A stretch of 64,000 bases of DNA from RBG-16-66-20 sp040752005. Lineage in GTDB: Bacteria; Pseudomonadota; Gammaproteobacteria; Burkholderiales; SG8-39. Both the position numbers and the translations under genes were made by a program. Below, piece after piece: positions 1 to 7,668 of this stretch; position 1 is the first letter of the stretch, and every line of letters starts with the position of its first letter. Below the pieces are notes generated by a model. The model saw nothing but the letters and a program-made list of their open reading frames with translations, did not search any database and had not been told where the DNA came from. Location of the stretch: assembly GCA_040752005.1 (NCBI GenBank), contig JBFMFX010000018.1, positions 1-64,000 of the forward strand, given 5' to 3'.

Positions 1-112
1 GCGGCCCGCCCAGCCGCCGTTTCATTGGCGGAGATTTGATCTGCGTCAATATGCGACGGCCGCATTCTTGCGATAGATCAACCTTTGACAGACATGGAAC
101 TTTACGATTGTC

Positions 113-334
113 GTGTGCCTGGACTCAAAGCGACGCGCCGCGGAGAAACGGACGTGGTCGCTGGTTGCTGTGTGGTGGATATTTCTGGCGCTGACCGTGC
201 TTGTGCCGTTCTGCGAAACCTGGGCGGCGACCGGGGGCGTCACCAACCACGCGGCCTGTCTCAGAACACCTGGCTCTAAAGGAGCGGCAACGCTCACCGA
301 TCGGTTTACTGACGTACGGCGAGGGAATCTATGA
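113..334 (+). CDS. possible small membrane or exported protein, weak
   Basis: A 73-codon frame opens with GTG. Its product has a basic N-terminus (SKRRAAEKR) followed by a hydrophobic stretch, roughly residues 15-38 (WSLVAVWWIFLALTVLVPF), which would fit a membrane anchor or signal peptide. No good Shine-Dalgarno sequence precedes the GTG. The 3' end overlaps the start of the cytochrome-porin gene by four bases (331-334). I recognise no family. The rest of positions 1-330 shows nothing else that I can support; it may be the 5' leader of the downstream gene. Confidence 0.2.
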   Translation: MCLDSKRRAAEKRTWSLVAVWWIFLALTVLVPFCETWAATGGVTNHAACLRTPGSKGAATLTDRFTDVRRGNL

Positions 335-1056
335 AAACGATGCGTGTGTTCCAGCGCGGCCATCGGGCCATCCGCAGCCCGATACTCGTTGCCGCAATTC
401 TTGTCACTGCGGGCGGTATTGGAATCCATCCCGGCGCGGCGCATGCCGTGCCGAGCATGGCGCGCCAGACCGGCATGCCGTGCTCGGGATGCCACACGGT
501 GTTTCCCGAGCTGACCGAATTCGGGCGCCAGTTCAAGCTGCGTGGCTACACGATCAGCGTGCCGAAGGACCGCAGCGACTCGATCTTCGGCAACGTGCCG
601 ATCGCGGCGCTGCTGCAGGTCTCGCGCAACACGACGAAGAATGTCGGCACGCCGGGCGCCGAGCCCGAGCAGTTCCCGCGCGACCGCGAGACGATCGTGC
701 AGGCCGCGGGGCTTTACTACGGCGGCAAGATCACGGAAAAGTCGGGCGCGCTGGTTCAGTACTTTTACGACGGCATCGAAAAGAAGTGGGCGATGGAGAT
801 GTTCGACGTACGCTGGGCCGACAGCACGACCGCAGGCGGCAAGGAACTACTGTACGGCTTCACGCTCAGCAACAACCCCACGGTGACCGACATCTACAAC
901 AGCACGCCGATGTGGGGCTTCCCGCACACCGAGACGCCGGCGCTCATGCCCAACGCACAGGCCGCGACCGATATGCGGCTCGCCGGCCGGGTCGGCGGGC
1001 CCGGGGTGTACGCGATGTGGAACAACACGCTTTATGGCGAGCTCGCGCTCTATCGC
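331..1056 (+). pseudogene. fused monoheme cytochrome c-porin (Cyc2-like), 5' part, IS-interrupted
   Basis: This is the N-terminal 242 codons of an outer-membrane cytochrome-porin fusion. A signal peptide ends near AHA39. A single c-type heme motif CSGCH (residues 51-55) sits in the context ARQTGMPCSGCH...FGRQFKLRGYT, which resembles the conserved N-terminus of Cyc2-type iron-oxidation proteins. The following part alternates polar and aromatic residues, as expected of a beta-barrel. GAGG at about 319-322 precedes the ATG. An IS21-family element starts at 1057; the frame runs on into it and stops at 1149. Joining codon 242 to position 3815 gives one open 458-residue protein. Iron oxidation is an inference from architecture; related porin-cytochromes may have other roles. 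Confidence 0.75.
1052..1056. repeat. target site duplication, left copy (ATCGC)
   Basis: ATCGC immediately left of the IS terminus is repeated immediately right of the element at 3810-3814. Five bases is within the usual range for IS21-family insertions. Confidence 0.85.
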
Positions 1057-1063
1057 TGTCACC

Positions 1064-1181
1064 GATCGCCATATAGGAGCCACTTCGTGATCGGCATAAA
1101 GGAGCCGGGCCGTGATCGGCATATAGGAGCCAGCGCCGGATCGGCGTAATGGAGCCAGCCGAGGATCGGCATATAGGAGCC
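1064..1181 (+). repeat. five 25-bp-spaced transposase-site repeats at the IS left end
   Basis: Units close to GATCGGCATATAGGAGCC begin at 1064, 1089, 1114, 1139 and 1164, exactly 25 bp apart. They differ mainly in the central bases (CGCCATATA, CGGCATAAA, CGGCGTAAT). In IS21-like elements such multiple terminal repeats are binding sites for IstA; that role here is inferred from the family. Confidence 0.85.
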
Positions 1182-1260
1182 GTTTGAGGGGAAGGACGGG
1201 CATCTCGGTTTAATCGCGTGGCGCCGCTACTCTGCGGGCTTTTTGCCCAGGGAGGACACG

Positions 1261-2814
1261 GTGGCCCGCAGGAGAATCGAGATGTTTCAGTACCGACAGG
1301 TCCTGGTGCGCATGCGCCAAGGCGATTCCGACCGCGACATCAAGCGCGCGCGGCTGATGGGGCGACCCAAGGCCGCGGAGCTGCGTGCGCTGGCCCTGGA
1401 GCGCGGCTGGCTCGATGCGGCGAGCCCCCTGCCCGAGGATTCCGAGATCGCGCAGGCGCTCGGCACGGCGCGCCGGGCGCGAAGCACCCTCTCCAGCCTC
1501 GAGCCGCACCGAGCCGCGATCGAGCGCTGGGCCGCCCAAGGCGTCTCGGGGGTGGCAATCCACGCGGCGCTTGCGCGCGAGCACGGCTATGTGGGCAGCT
1601 ACTCGGCGGTGCGCCGGATGCTCCAGGCGATCCGGGCGGGGCTGCCCCCGGATGCGACCGTACCGCTGGTGTTCGCCCCTGCCGAAGCCGCCCAGGTCGA
1701 CTTCGGCGCGGGGCCGATCCTGTTCGATCCGGTGCAAAGCCGGCCACGGCGCACCTGGTGCTTCGTGATGACGCTTTGCTTCTCGCGCCACCAGTACGTC
1801 GAGTTCGTCTGGGATCAGACGGTGGCCACGTGGCTGGGGTGCCACCGCCGGGCGTTCGAGTGGTTCGGAGCGGTCCCCGGGCGCCTGATCGTCGATAACC
1901 CCAAGTGCGCCATCACCCGCGCGTGCATCCACGATCCCTTGGTGCAACGGGCCTACGCCGAGTGCGCCGAAGGCTACGGCTTCAAGATCGACCCGTGTCC
2001 CCCGGCCGATCCCCAGAAGAAGGGCATCGTCGAAGCCGGGGTCAAGTACGTGAAGGGGAACTTCCTTCCGACCCGGAGCTTCCGGGATCTCGCGGATCTG
2101 AACGCCCAGGCACGGCGCTGGGCGATGGAGGAAGCCGGCGTTCGCATCCATGGCACCACCCGCGAGCGGCCGCTCGATCGCTTCGCCATCGAGAAGCCGC
2201 TCATGCGGCCGCTGCCGGCGATCGTCCCGGACTTGGGCAGCTGGCACGCCGTCACCGTTCACCGCGACTGCCACCTCCAGCACGAGCGGATTCTGTACTC
2301 GGCGCCCTTCACGCTCATCGGCAAGCGCCTGTGGCTGCGGGCTACCGACGGCGCCGTTTCGATCTTCGAGGACTACCGGCTCGTGGCCACCCATCCCCGG
2401 GGAAGGAAACTCGGAGAGCGCAAGACCGTCAGGGAGCACCTGCCTCCGGAGGCGCAAGCCTTCTTCGCCCAGGACCGCGCCTGGTGTGCTCGCCAAGCCG
2501 CGAAGGTGGGTCCTGCCTGCGGCGAGTTCGTCTCGCGGCTTCTCGCCGATCGGATCGTCGAGCGCCTTCGCGCCGCCCAAGGGTTGTTGCGTCTGGCGAA
2601 GACCTATGGTCCCGAGCGGCTGGAAGCCGCCTGCGTGCGCGCCTTGTATCACGTCACGATCCAGTACCGCAGCGTCAAGAACATCCTCGCCGGCGGCCAC
2701 GATGCGCTGCCGCTGCCGCAGACACCCGAGACGCCGTCCGCGTACGCGAACGCTGCGCGCTTTGCGCGCGACGCGCAAAGCCTCTTCGATACCGATGCCG
2801 GCCCCTTGCACTGA
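1261..2814 (+). CDS. istA: IS21-family transposase IstA
   Basis: DDE transposase of 517 residues that catalyses strand transfer of the surrounding element. The N-terminal 60 residues are basic and include a helix-turn-helix-like region (MRQGDSDRDIKRARLMG). The retroviral-integrase-type core has candidate catalytic residues D147 (AQVDFGAG), D212 (IVDNPK) and E258 (GIVEAGVKYVKG). The GTG at 1261 was chosen because GGAGG lies five bases upstream; an in-frame TTG at 1243 has no such site. istB follows after 121 bp. Length and motif spacing fit the family and no lesion is visible. Confidence 0.95.
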   Translation: MARRRIEMFQYRQVLVRMRQGDSDRDIKRARLMGRPKAAELRALALERGWLDAASPLPEDSEIAQALGTARRARSTLSSLEPHRAAIERWAAQGVSGVAIHAALAREHGYVGSYSAVRRMLQAIRAGLPPDATVPLVFAPAEAAQVDFGAGPILFDPVQSRPRRTWCFVMTLCFSRHQYVEFVWDQTVATWLGCHRRAFEWFGAVPGRLIVDNPKCAITRACIHDPLVQRAYAECAEGYGFKIDPCPPADPQKKGIVEAGVKYVKGNFLPTRSFRDLADLNAQARRWAMEEAGVRIHGTTRERPLDRFAIEKPLMRPLPAIVPDLGSWHAVTVHRDCHLQHERILYSAPFTLIGKRLWLRATDGAVSIFEDYRLVATHPRGRKLGERKTVREHLPPEAQAFFAQDRAWCARQAAKVGPACGEFVSRLLADRIVERLRAAQGLLRLAKTYGPERLEAACVRALYHVTIQYRSVKNILAGGHDALPLPQTPETPSAYANAARFARDAQSLFDTDAGPLH

Positions 2815-2935
2815 ATCCGGCTTACCCACCGCGCGGGCGCGCTCTGGCCTGACAGGCGCCGCGCCGCCCGCGCCGTGGATAAGCCGTGCGTTGTCGTTTG
2901 TCCGTTCATCCCAACCCACAAGGAGCACTCCTGCC

Positions 2936-3724
2936 ATGAATCCCGTTCCTGAGATCACCCCGCACTTGAAGCAGCTGCGTCTGTCGGGCATCCTCGATTC
3001 GCTGGAGGCGAGAAACCGCCAGGCGATCGATTCCAAGCTCGCCTACACCGAGTTCCTGGCCCTTCTCATCCAGGACGAGGTCGCACGGCGCGAACAGAAG
3101 AAGTTCGCCCTGCGCCTCAGACGCGCGGCCTTTCGCGCCACCAAGACGCTCGAGCAGTTCGACTTCGAGCGCCTGCCGCAACTGAACCGCGCCCTGGTGC
3201 ACGACCTCGCCACCGGCCGCTACCTCGCCGAGAAGGCCCCGGTGCTCATCGTCGGGCCCTGCGGCACCGGGAAATCGCACTTGGCGCAGGCGCTTGGCCA
3301 CTGCGCCGTGCGCGCCGGCGTCGATGTCGTCTTCTGCACCTGCGCAAGCCTCACCGCGAGCCTCAACGCCGCGCGAGCGACCAGCAGCTACGAGCGCAAA
3401 CTCGCCGCGCTCGCCCGCGTGCCGCTGCTGATCATCGACGACTTCGGCTTGAAACCCCTGCGACCGCCCGCCGACGAGGACCTCCACGATCTCATCGCCG
3501 AGCGCTACGAGACCGCGGCCACGATCATCACCTCCAACCTCGACTTCAACGAGTGGGACCAGGCCTTCCCCGCCAACCGCCTGCTCGCTTCGGCCACCCT
3601 CGACCGCATGCGCCACAACGCCTACTGCCTCGTGCTCGACGGCGCTTCCTACCGCGCCCCGAAGCTCAGCCCCGCCGTGACCAAATCGGCGGTTGCAAAA
3701 GGATCCAAAAACACGCACTCTTAA
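2936..3724 (+). CDS. istB: IS21-family AAA+ ATPase helper IstB
   Basis: DnaC-like AAA+ ATPase of 262 residues that assists IstA in target selection and transposition. The Walker A motif GPCGTGKS lies near residues 106-114 and the Walker B motif LLIIDDFG near 163-170. The N-terminal 60 residues form the helical domain typical of IstB (LKQLRLSGILDSLEARN). The start is ATG 2936, with AAGGAG ten bases upstream. The gene is intact and lies inside the element between istA and the right terminal repeats. Confidence 0.95.
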   Translation: MNPVPEITPHLKQLRLSGILDSLEARNRQAIDSKLAYTEFLALLIQDEVARREQKKFALRLRRAAFRATKTLEQFDFERLPQLNRALVHDLATGRYLAEKAPVLIVGPCGTGKSHLAQALGHCAVRAGVDVVFCTCASLTASLNAARATSSYERKLAALARVPLLIIDDFGLKPLRPPADEDLHDLIAERYETAATIITSNLDFNEWDQAFPANRLLASATLDRMRHNAYCLVLDGASYRAPKLSPAVTKSAVAKGSKNTHS

Positions 3725-3760
3725 CCCCTGCCGGGATGCCCGTTTCCTGCACCCGAAACT

Positions 3761-3802
3761 GGCTCCATTACGCCGATCATCCCCGGCTCCTTTACGGCGA
3801 TC
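3761..3802 (-). repeat. two transposase-site repeats at the IS right end
   Basis: On the minus strand two units related to the left-end repeats occupy 3761-3778 (GATCGGCGTAATGGAGCC) and 3785-3802 (GATCGCCGTAAAGGAGCC). They are spaced 24 bp apart and inverted relative to the five left-end units. Confidence 0.85.
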
Positions 3803-3809
3803 AGTGACA

Positions 3810-3814
3810 ATCGC
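3810..3814. repeat. target site duplication, right copy (ATCGC)
   Basis: Second copy of the ATCGC at 1052-1056, directly abutting the right inverted end of the IS21 element. Confidence 0.85.
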
Positions 3815-4465
3815 ACCACCAAGACGGGCGTGTTCCGCCCTCTCGGCTGGGGCGTGGAGAAGGACGATCTCGTGAAAGGCATCGCGCCCTACGCACGCGT
3901 CGCTCTGCAGCAAAACTTTGGCTCGCATTTCTTCTCCGTCGGCGCTTTCGGGCTTTCGTCGAAGATCTACACCGACGCGGAGGACAAGAGCCTCGGCACC
4001 GACCGCTTCCGCGATTTCGCGATCGACGGCGAGTACCACTACACAGGGGGCGACCATCTCTTCTCGGCGCACGCGCTCGCGATCCGCGAGAAGCAGAGGC
4101 TCGACGGCGCGTTCGCGGCGGGCCTGGCATCCAACGTGACCAACACGCTGCGCACCACGCGCGCCGACGTGCATTACTGGTACAAGCGCACGATCGGCGG
4201 CGGCCTGCAGGTGTTCTCGACCAGGGGCAGCGCGGACCAGTTGCGCTACGACAACGGCGAGGCGGTGATGGGCAGCATCAACGGCAGTCCGAACAACAGA
4301 GGCTGGGCGCTGATGCTGAACTACCTGCCGGTGCAGAACGTGAAGCTCGAGATCCGATATACGTCATGGAGTCAATTCAACGGCGCGGCGACGAACTACG
4401 ACGGCTTCGGGCGCAACGCCAAGGACAACAACAGCGTGTTCCTGCTTGGCTGGTTCATGTTTTGA
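3815..4465 (+). pseudogene. fused cytochrome-porin (Cyc2-like), 3' part
   Basis: The 216 C-terminal codons of the gene begun at 331 read TTKTGVFRPLGWG... in the frame set by the 5' half. The sequence is typical of outer-membrane barrel strands with alternating aromatics and turns, and it ends in phenylalanine (FLLGWFMF), the usual C-terminal signature for outer-membrane insertion. The natural start lies on the far side of the IS element, so this half should not be made as an exported protein. Its length plus the 5' half (458 residues) matches cytochrome-porin fusions. Confidence 0.75.
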
Positions 4466-4472
4466 GGGCCCT

Positions 4473-4507
4473 GGGGGCCGGCGCGGAAGTCCCGCGCCGG
4501 CGCCCCC
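4473..4507 (+). terminator. GC-rich hairpin after the cytochrome-porin gene
   Basis: GGGGGCCGGCGCGG pairs with CCGCGCCGGCGCCCCC across a short AAGTC loop with one bulge. There is no T-run, so it may act as a transcript end stabiliser or a weak terminator. Confidence 0.5.
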
Positions 4508-4538
4508 GGAAGACCGAAGTTCAGCCTCGGCGTAGATC

Positions 4539-4662
4539 ATGAAAACGCAAATCGCGGCCGCCGCGTTCTGCGCCGCCGTCCTCGCCGCGCCGCGGCCAAG
4601 CCTGGCTCTTGGCTGCTGAGATCAGGGCGGCGGTCGAATACATGGTCGTGCAGTCGAGATAG
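4539..4662 (+). pseudogene. cytochrome c5-type gene with its centre deleted
   Basis: An ATG opens a signal peptide (MKTQIAAAAFCAAVLAA...) that hits a stop at 4617 after 26 codons. One base out of phase, the sequence then encodes AEIRAAVEYMVVQSR and stops at 4662. That ending matches the C-terminal helix of small cytochrome c5/c555 proteins. The heme motif and the middle of about 60-80 residues are missing. I read this as the two ends of one small exported cytochrome joined by deletion. It follows the cytochrome-porin gene, for which it would have been a plausible periplasmic partner. Confidence 0.55.
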
Positions 4663-4687
4663 CCGGGTACAAAGGAGGCCACGGGCG

Positions 4688-4981
4688 ATGGCGCGATCAT
4701 TCCTACGCCTGGGCGCGCTACTTGCCTCGGCCGTGTTTCTAGGCGGCTGCCTGATGCTGCCGCTGCACGGTGCGATGATGGGCGCGGGCGGACACGGGAG
4801 CGGCGACAATTCGCCGGATCGTGGTACTGGCTCGCCCCCCGAGGGGACCAGCGGCCATGGCGCAGCGCGTGACTCACCCGCCTGCCGGCCCGCTCAGCCG
4901 GGCGCGGCGCCATTGCCGGCCCCCCGAAGCGTCACGGGCGCGCCCCGGTCGCGAGGAGATCGCGGCGCGGTACGAACGTGA
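4688..4981 (+). CDS. small predicted lipoprotein, possibly decayed 3' end
   Basis: The start ATG follows a strong AAAGGAGG at 4671-4678. The N-terminus is a clear lipoprotein signal: MARSFLRLG, a hydrophobic run, then the lipobox LGGC (cysteine near residue 21), followed by a Gly/His-rich segment (MMGAGGHGSGD). Beyond about residue 40 the product becomes Pro/Arg-rich and featureless, typical of an out-of-frame high-GC read, so the original gene was probably shorter or has shifted frame. It resembles in style the 40-residue lipoprotein at 11741. Function unknown; the Gly-His tail suggests metal contact, which is inference. Confidence 0.4.
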   Translation: MARSFLRLGALLASAVFLGGCLMLPLHGAMMGAGGHGSGDNSPDRGTGSPPEGTSGHGAARDSPACRPAQPGAAPLPAPRSVTGAPRSRGDRGAVRT

Positions 4982-5189
4982 GGCGAACGCGGCCGGGCAG
5001 CAGGCGGCTGCTCACGTTCGCATGCGTTGCGAAGACGCCTCAAGCGCCGAGCACTGCCCCGTTCTGATCCTCGGCCACCAGCTACGCGCGGAAGGCAATC
5101 GCGCGCTGGCACGCATGCATCGAGTGTTGGCCGGCGATGCCGGAGAATGACGCCCGCGCGCAAGGCGAAAAACGCGCGGACGGCGTAAG
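4982..5189. other. no recognisable gene
   Basis: Open frames exist on both strands but none shows a family motif or a convincing start. This is probably decayed sequence between the lipoprotein and the histidine-kinase remnant. Confidence 0.4.
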
Positions 5190-5430
5190 GCGGGGAATTC
5201 CAGCCAAATTGTCGTCGGCCCGCCAGGCGCGCTCGCCGTGTCGGCCACCCCGCCGTGGAGCTGCATGATCGATTTGACGATCGCCAGCCCGAGCCCGTTC
5301 CCGCTCTTCGGGTTGTGGCGCGCCCGCTCCATGAGGTAGAGACCGTCGAAGATTCTCGGCATGTGTTCGGCAGATATCCCGGGGTCCCGGATTGCTCACT
5401 TCGAAGCACACCTGTCCGGGCTCGCGGCAG
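5190..5430 (-). pseudogene. histidine-kinase C-terminal remnant
   Basis: Read on the minus strand, two frames together give VSNPGP..., PRIFDGLYLMERARHNPKSG, NGLGLAIVKSIMQLHGG and APGGPTTIWLEF. These align by eye with the ATP-binding end of the intact kinase at 6220-7668 (VSNPGPGI, PRIFDRFYLVERARGDPESG, TGLGLAIVKSIAELHGG, TPGGLTTIRLKL). Only the N/G1/G2 box region is left and a frameshift sits near 5362-5400. It is a diverged duplicate of the neighbour's 3' end, or the tail of a second kinase gene that was lost. Confidence 0.7.
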
Positions 5431-5542
5431 CGACTGGACGCAGGCTTTACCTGTCGCGCGACGGAGGCGAACCCTTCGCGCGCCTCGACAGGAGGGAACT
5501 GGCGACCAGGGCCGCGTTCGATCCCGGGGGCGGGCGGCTGCG

Positions 5543-6227
5543 CTAAGCGCGTGCCTTGTCGAACAAGGTGTCGAAAGCGGCCTGGACGGCGGGCGCCGCA
5601 GGACGCGCTCGAGGCCGCCCGGCTGGTCGTAGTGCTGCGCCACGTGACGGATGACCAGAGCGTCGAGCCGGTGCCAGCAGCAGATGGCGTCCATCGGCGC
5701 GAGGTCCACCAGCGCCCCGTCGCAAGAGAAAAATTGCTGCCGATCTCGACCGGCCGATAGAAGACCGGCATGGCCACGCTCGCCCTCATGAAGGGTGCCA
5801 GTTCGTCCGTCGAGAAAAGCACCTTGCCCCCGCGCGAGGCTCGTGGCGACGGCGTGGAACGGATAGCGGCATTCCTTGAAAGTCTGCACGGCGAGGTGGC
5901 GGCGGCAAAAGGCGATCGCCGCGTCGGTGCTCGACAGATCGGTGTAGCCCCCCCCCGATGCACCGCCGTCTGCCAGAGAAAGCGGGCCAGCGAATCGGGC
6001 GTCCAGAATGCCGGTTGCCGGGCCCGGGGCGATGGCCTGTGCCCAGCGCTCCAGAGGCGCCCTGCTCGCAGAGCGACTCCGCCCACCACCGCGCCGGCGC
6101 CGCCGCCCGCGCGGGCGCAAATCGAAATCCCGCGCCGTTCGCGCGTCGGCAGGAACCCGGTGTGGGCGTAGACGCCGCGTCCTCCGCCCGAGCTGAGCAC
6201 GACGCCGAGGCGGCACGAATCAGGCAT
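5543..6227 (-). pseudogene. patatin-like phospholipase, multiple frameshifts
   Basis: The N-terminus (LGVVLSSGGGRGVYAHTGFL) carries the glycine-rich oxyanion loop of patatins. A GAGAVVGG segment follows where the GxSxG nucleophile elbow is expected, but serine is absent. Homology then alternates between frames: LSSTDAAIAFCRRHLAVQTF, KVLFSTDELAPFMRASVAMP, and DGALVDLAPMDAICCWHRLD, the last resembling the catalytic DG(A/G) motif. The end AAFDTLFDKARA is in a third frame. At least three shifts make it non-functional. Its ATG lies within the last eight bases of the upstream kinase gene (ATGCCTGA), so it was once translationally coupled to the two-component operon. Confidence 0.7.
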
Positions 6228-7668
6228 GGCGCGTTTCCCGCTCGCTCATCGAGGAACCGAGTTTCAGGCGGATTGTCGTCAATCCTCCCGGCGTGCTGCT
6301 TGCCTCGACCGATCCGCCATGCAGTTCCGCGATCGACTTCACGATCGCCAGCCCAAGGCCGGTTCCGCTCTCCGGGTCGCCGCGCGCCCGCTCGACCAGG
6401 TAGAAACGGTCAAAAATCCTCGGCAGGTGCTCGGCCGCGATGCCGGGCCCCGGATTGCTCACTTCGAGGAAGACTTCTCCGCCCCCGCCGGACCGGATTT
6501 TCGCCTGAATCGTCCCGCCGCGCGGCGTGTGGCGGAGCGCGTTCGAGAGCAGATTGCCGATCGCCCTCTGGATCATGGCGCGGTCCGCCGTCACCTCGGC
6601 TTGCCCCTCGGTCGCGAGACGAATGTCGCGCTCGTCGGCAAGGATCCCGAAATACGCCGCAACGCGATCGACCTCGGCGCGCAGGTCGAAACGCTCCTTC
6701 CTTAGCGCCTCCATGGCGTTGTCCGCCCGGGCGAGAAAGAGCAGGTCGCGCACGATGCGCGCCAGGCGCTCGCCGTCCTCGACGATCGACTCGATCGCCG
6801 AGCGGTATTCCTCGGCGCTGCGCGGCCGCGACAACGCGACCTGTGCATGGCCGAGCAGGCTGTTGATCGGCGTGCGGAGCTCGTGCGCGAGATCGGAGGA
6901 GAAATCCGACAGGCGCCGAAACGAATCGGCGAGGCGGTCGAGCATCGCGTTGAACGCGTCCGCGAGCCGTCCGAGCTCCGGCGGCGCCTCCCCGATCCGG
7001 ATCCGCTGGTCCAGCCGGCTGCCCGAGATCCGCTCCGCGGCGGCGGCGATCTGCGCGAGCGGCGCCAGGCCCGCGCGGACGATCCACAGCGCGCCGAGCG
7101 CCGCGACTACCGCTCCGATCGAGAGCGAGATCAGCATCGCCTGGCCGTGCGACGGGAGAATGGCGCGCCGGTCGCGCAGGTCGTGCGCGATCGCGACCCA
7201 GACGGGCACATCGGCGCCGCCGATCCGCGTCTTCATGGTCCTGCCGAGAAAGTCCTCCTCGCCTCTGTGCTCGAACTCGCCTTCGAGTCCCGCCACGGCT
7301 CGCTCGCGGATCCGCTCGAACAGCATCGGGTCCGATTCGGCGAACTTGGCCGAGCGGTGCAGCACCTGTCCCTCGCCATCGAGGACCGCCAGCAGGACCC
7401 GGTGATGGCCGACGACAAGAGCCTCGAATTCCTCGCCGTATACGGCGAGGTCGCGCGCCGAGCGCAGTCCGGCGAGCGCGCGCAGGGTGAAAGCGGCTCT
7501 TTCTCCGAGCTCTGCGCGCGTCTGTGCCGTGAATTCGTTGTCGAGGATCGCGTAGAAATGCGTCCCAATTCCGGCGAGCACCAGGTAGAACACGGCGATC
7601 AACATCAGCGACAGGCGCGCCGCGATCGAGTACCGCGCACGATGCATTGCACTCGACAACGCGCTCAA
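6220..7668 (-). CDS. heavy-metal-type sensor histidine kinase
   Basis: Inner-membrane sensor kinase of about 482 residues in the CusS/CopS-like group. A first membrane helix at about residues 14-36 is followed by a periplasmic sensor domain of about 135 residues. A second helix (MLISLSIGAVVAALGALWIV) and a HAMP segment follow, then the phosphoacceptor box SSDLAHELRTPINSLLG (His near 260), the N box and the G boxes (GPGIAAEHLPRIFDRFY, GTGLGLAIVKSI). The TTG at 7668 overlaps the regulator's stop codon (TTGA) and has GAGGAG upstream; ATG codons at 7683 and 7647 are alternatives. The metal signal is inferred from the family and the DUF411 neighbour. Confidence 0.88.
   Translation of the reverse strand: MSALSSAMHRARYSIAARLSLMLIAVFYLVLAGIGTHFYAILDNEFTAQTRAELGERAAFTLRALAGLRSARDLAVYGEEFEALVVGHHRVLLAVLDGEGQVLHRSAKFAESDPMLFERIRERAVAGLEGEFEHRGEEDFLGRTMKTRIGGADVPVWVAIAHDLRDRRAILPSHGQAMLISLSIGAVVAALGALWIVRAGLAPLAQIAAAAERISGSRLDQRIRIGEAPPELGRLADAFNAMLDRLADSFRRLSDFSSDLAHELRTPINSLLGHAQVALSRPRSAEEYRSAIESIVEDGERLARIVRDLLFLARADNAMEALRKERFDLRAEVDRVAAYFGILADERDIRLATEGQAEVTADRAMIQRAIGNLLSNALRHTPRGGTIQAKIRSGGGGEVFLEVSNPGPGIAAEHLPRIFDRFYLVERARGDPESGTGLGLAIVKSIAELHGGSVEASSTPGGLTTIRLKLGSSMSERETRHA

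Larger units (their letters stand above)
1057..3809 (+). mobile_element. complete IS21-family insertion sequence
   Basis: The 2753-bp element is bounded by inverted ends: TGTCACCGATCGCC at the left, and TGTCACTGATCGCC on the opposite strand at the right. It carries istA and istB in the same orientation and is flanked by the ATCGC duplication. It has multiple internal terminal repeats, as IS21 elements do. Both genes are open with their catalytic motifs present, so the element may still be active. It disrupts a cytochrome-porin gene, which suggests fairly recent insertion because the host gene halves remain open and in frame. Confidence 0.93.

Noticed and set aside
201..1076. Long Arg-rich frame overlapping the cytochrome gene
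   Set aside because: It is out of phase with the heme protein, has no start site, and its composition is that of a shifted high-GC read.
1064..1181. CRISPR-like array
   Set aside because: The regular 25-bp repeats have only 7-bp variable spacers and lie inside an IS21 terminus.
1210..3036. Long antisense frames opposite istA and istB
   Set aside because: They mirror coding strand composition and have no motifs; the plus-strand IS genes explain the region.
4894..6216. A single 440-residue minus-strand patatin-kinase fusion
   Set aside because: Homology jumps repeatedly between frames inside it, so the open frame is fortuitous and the genes are separate pseudogenes.
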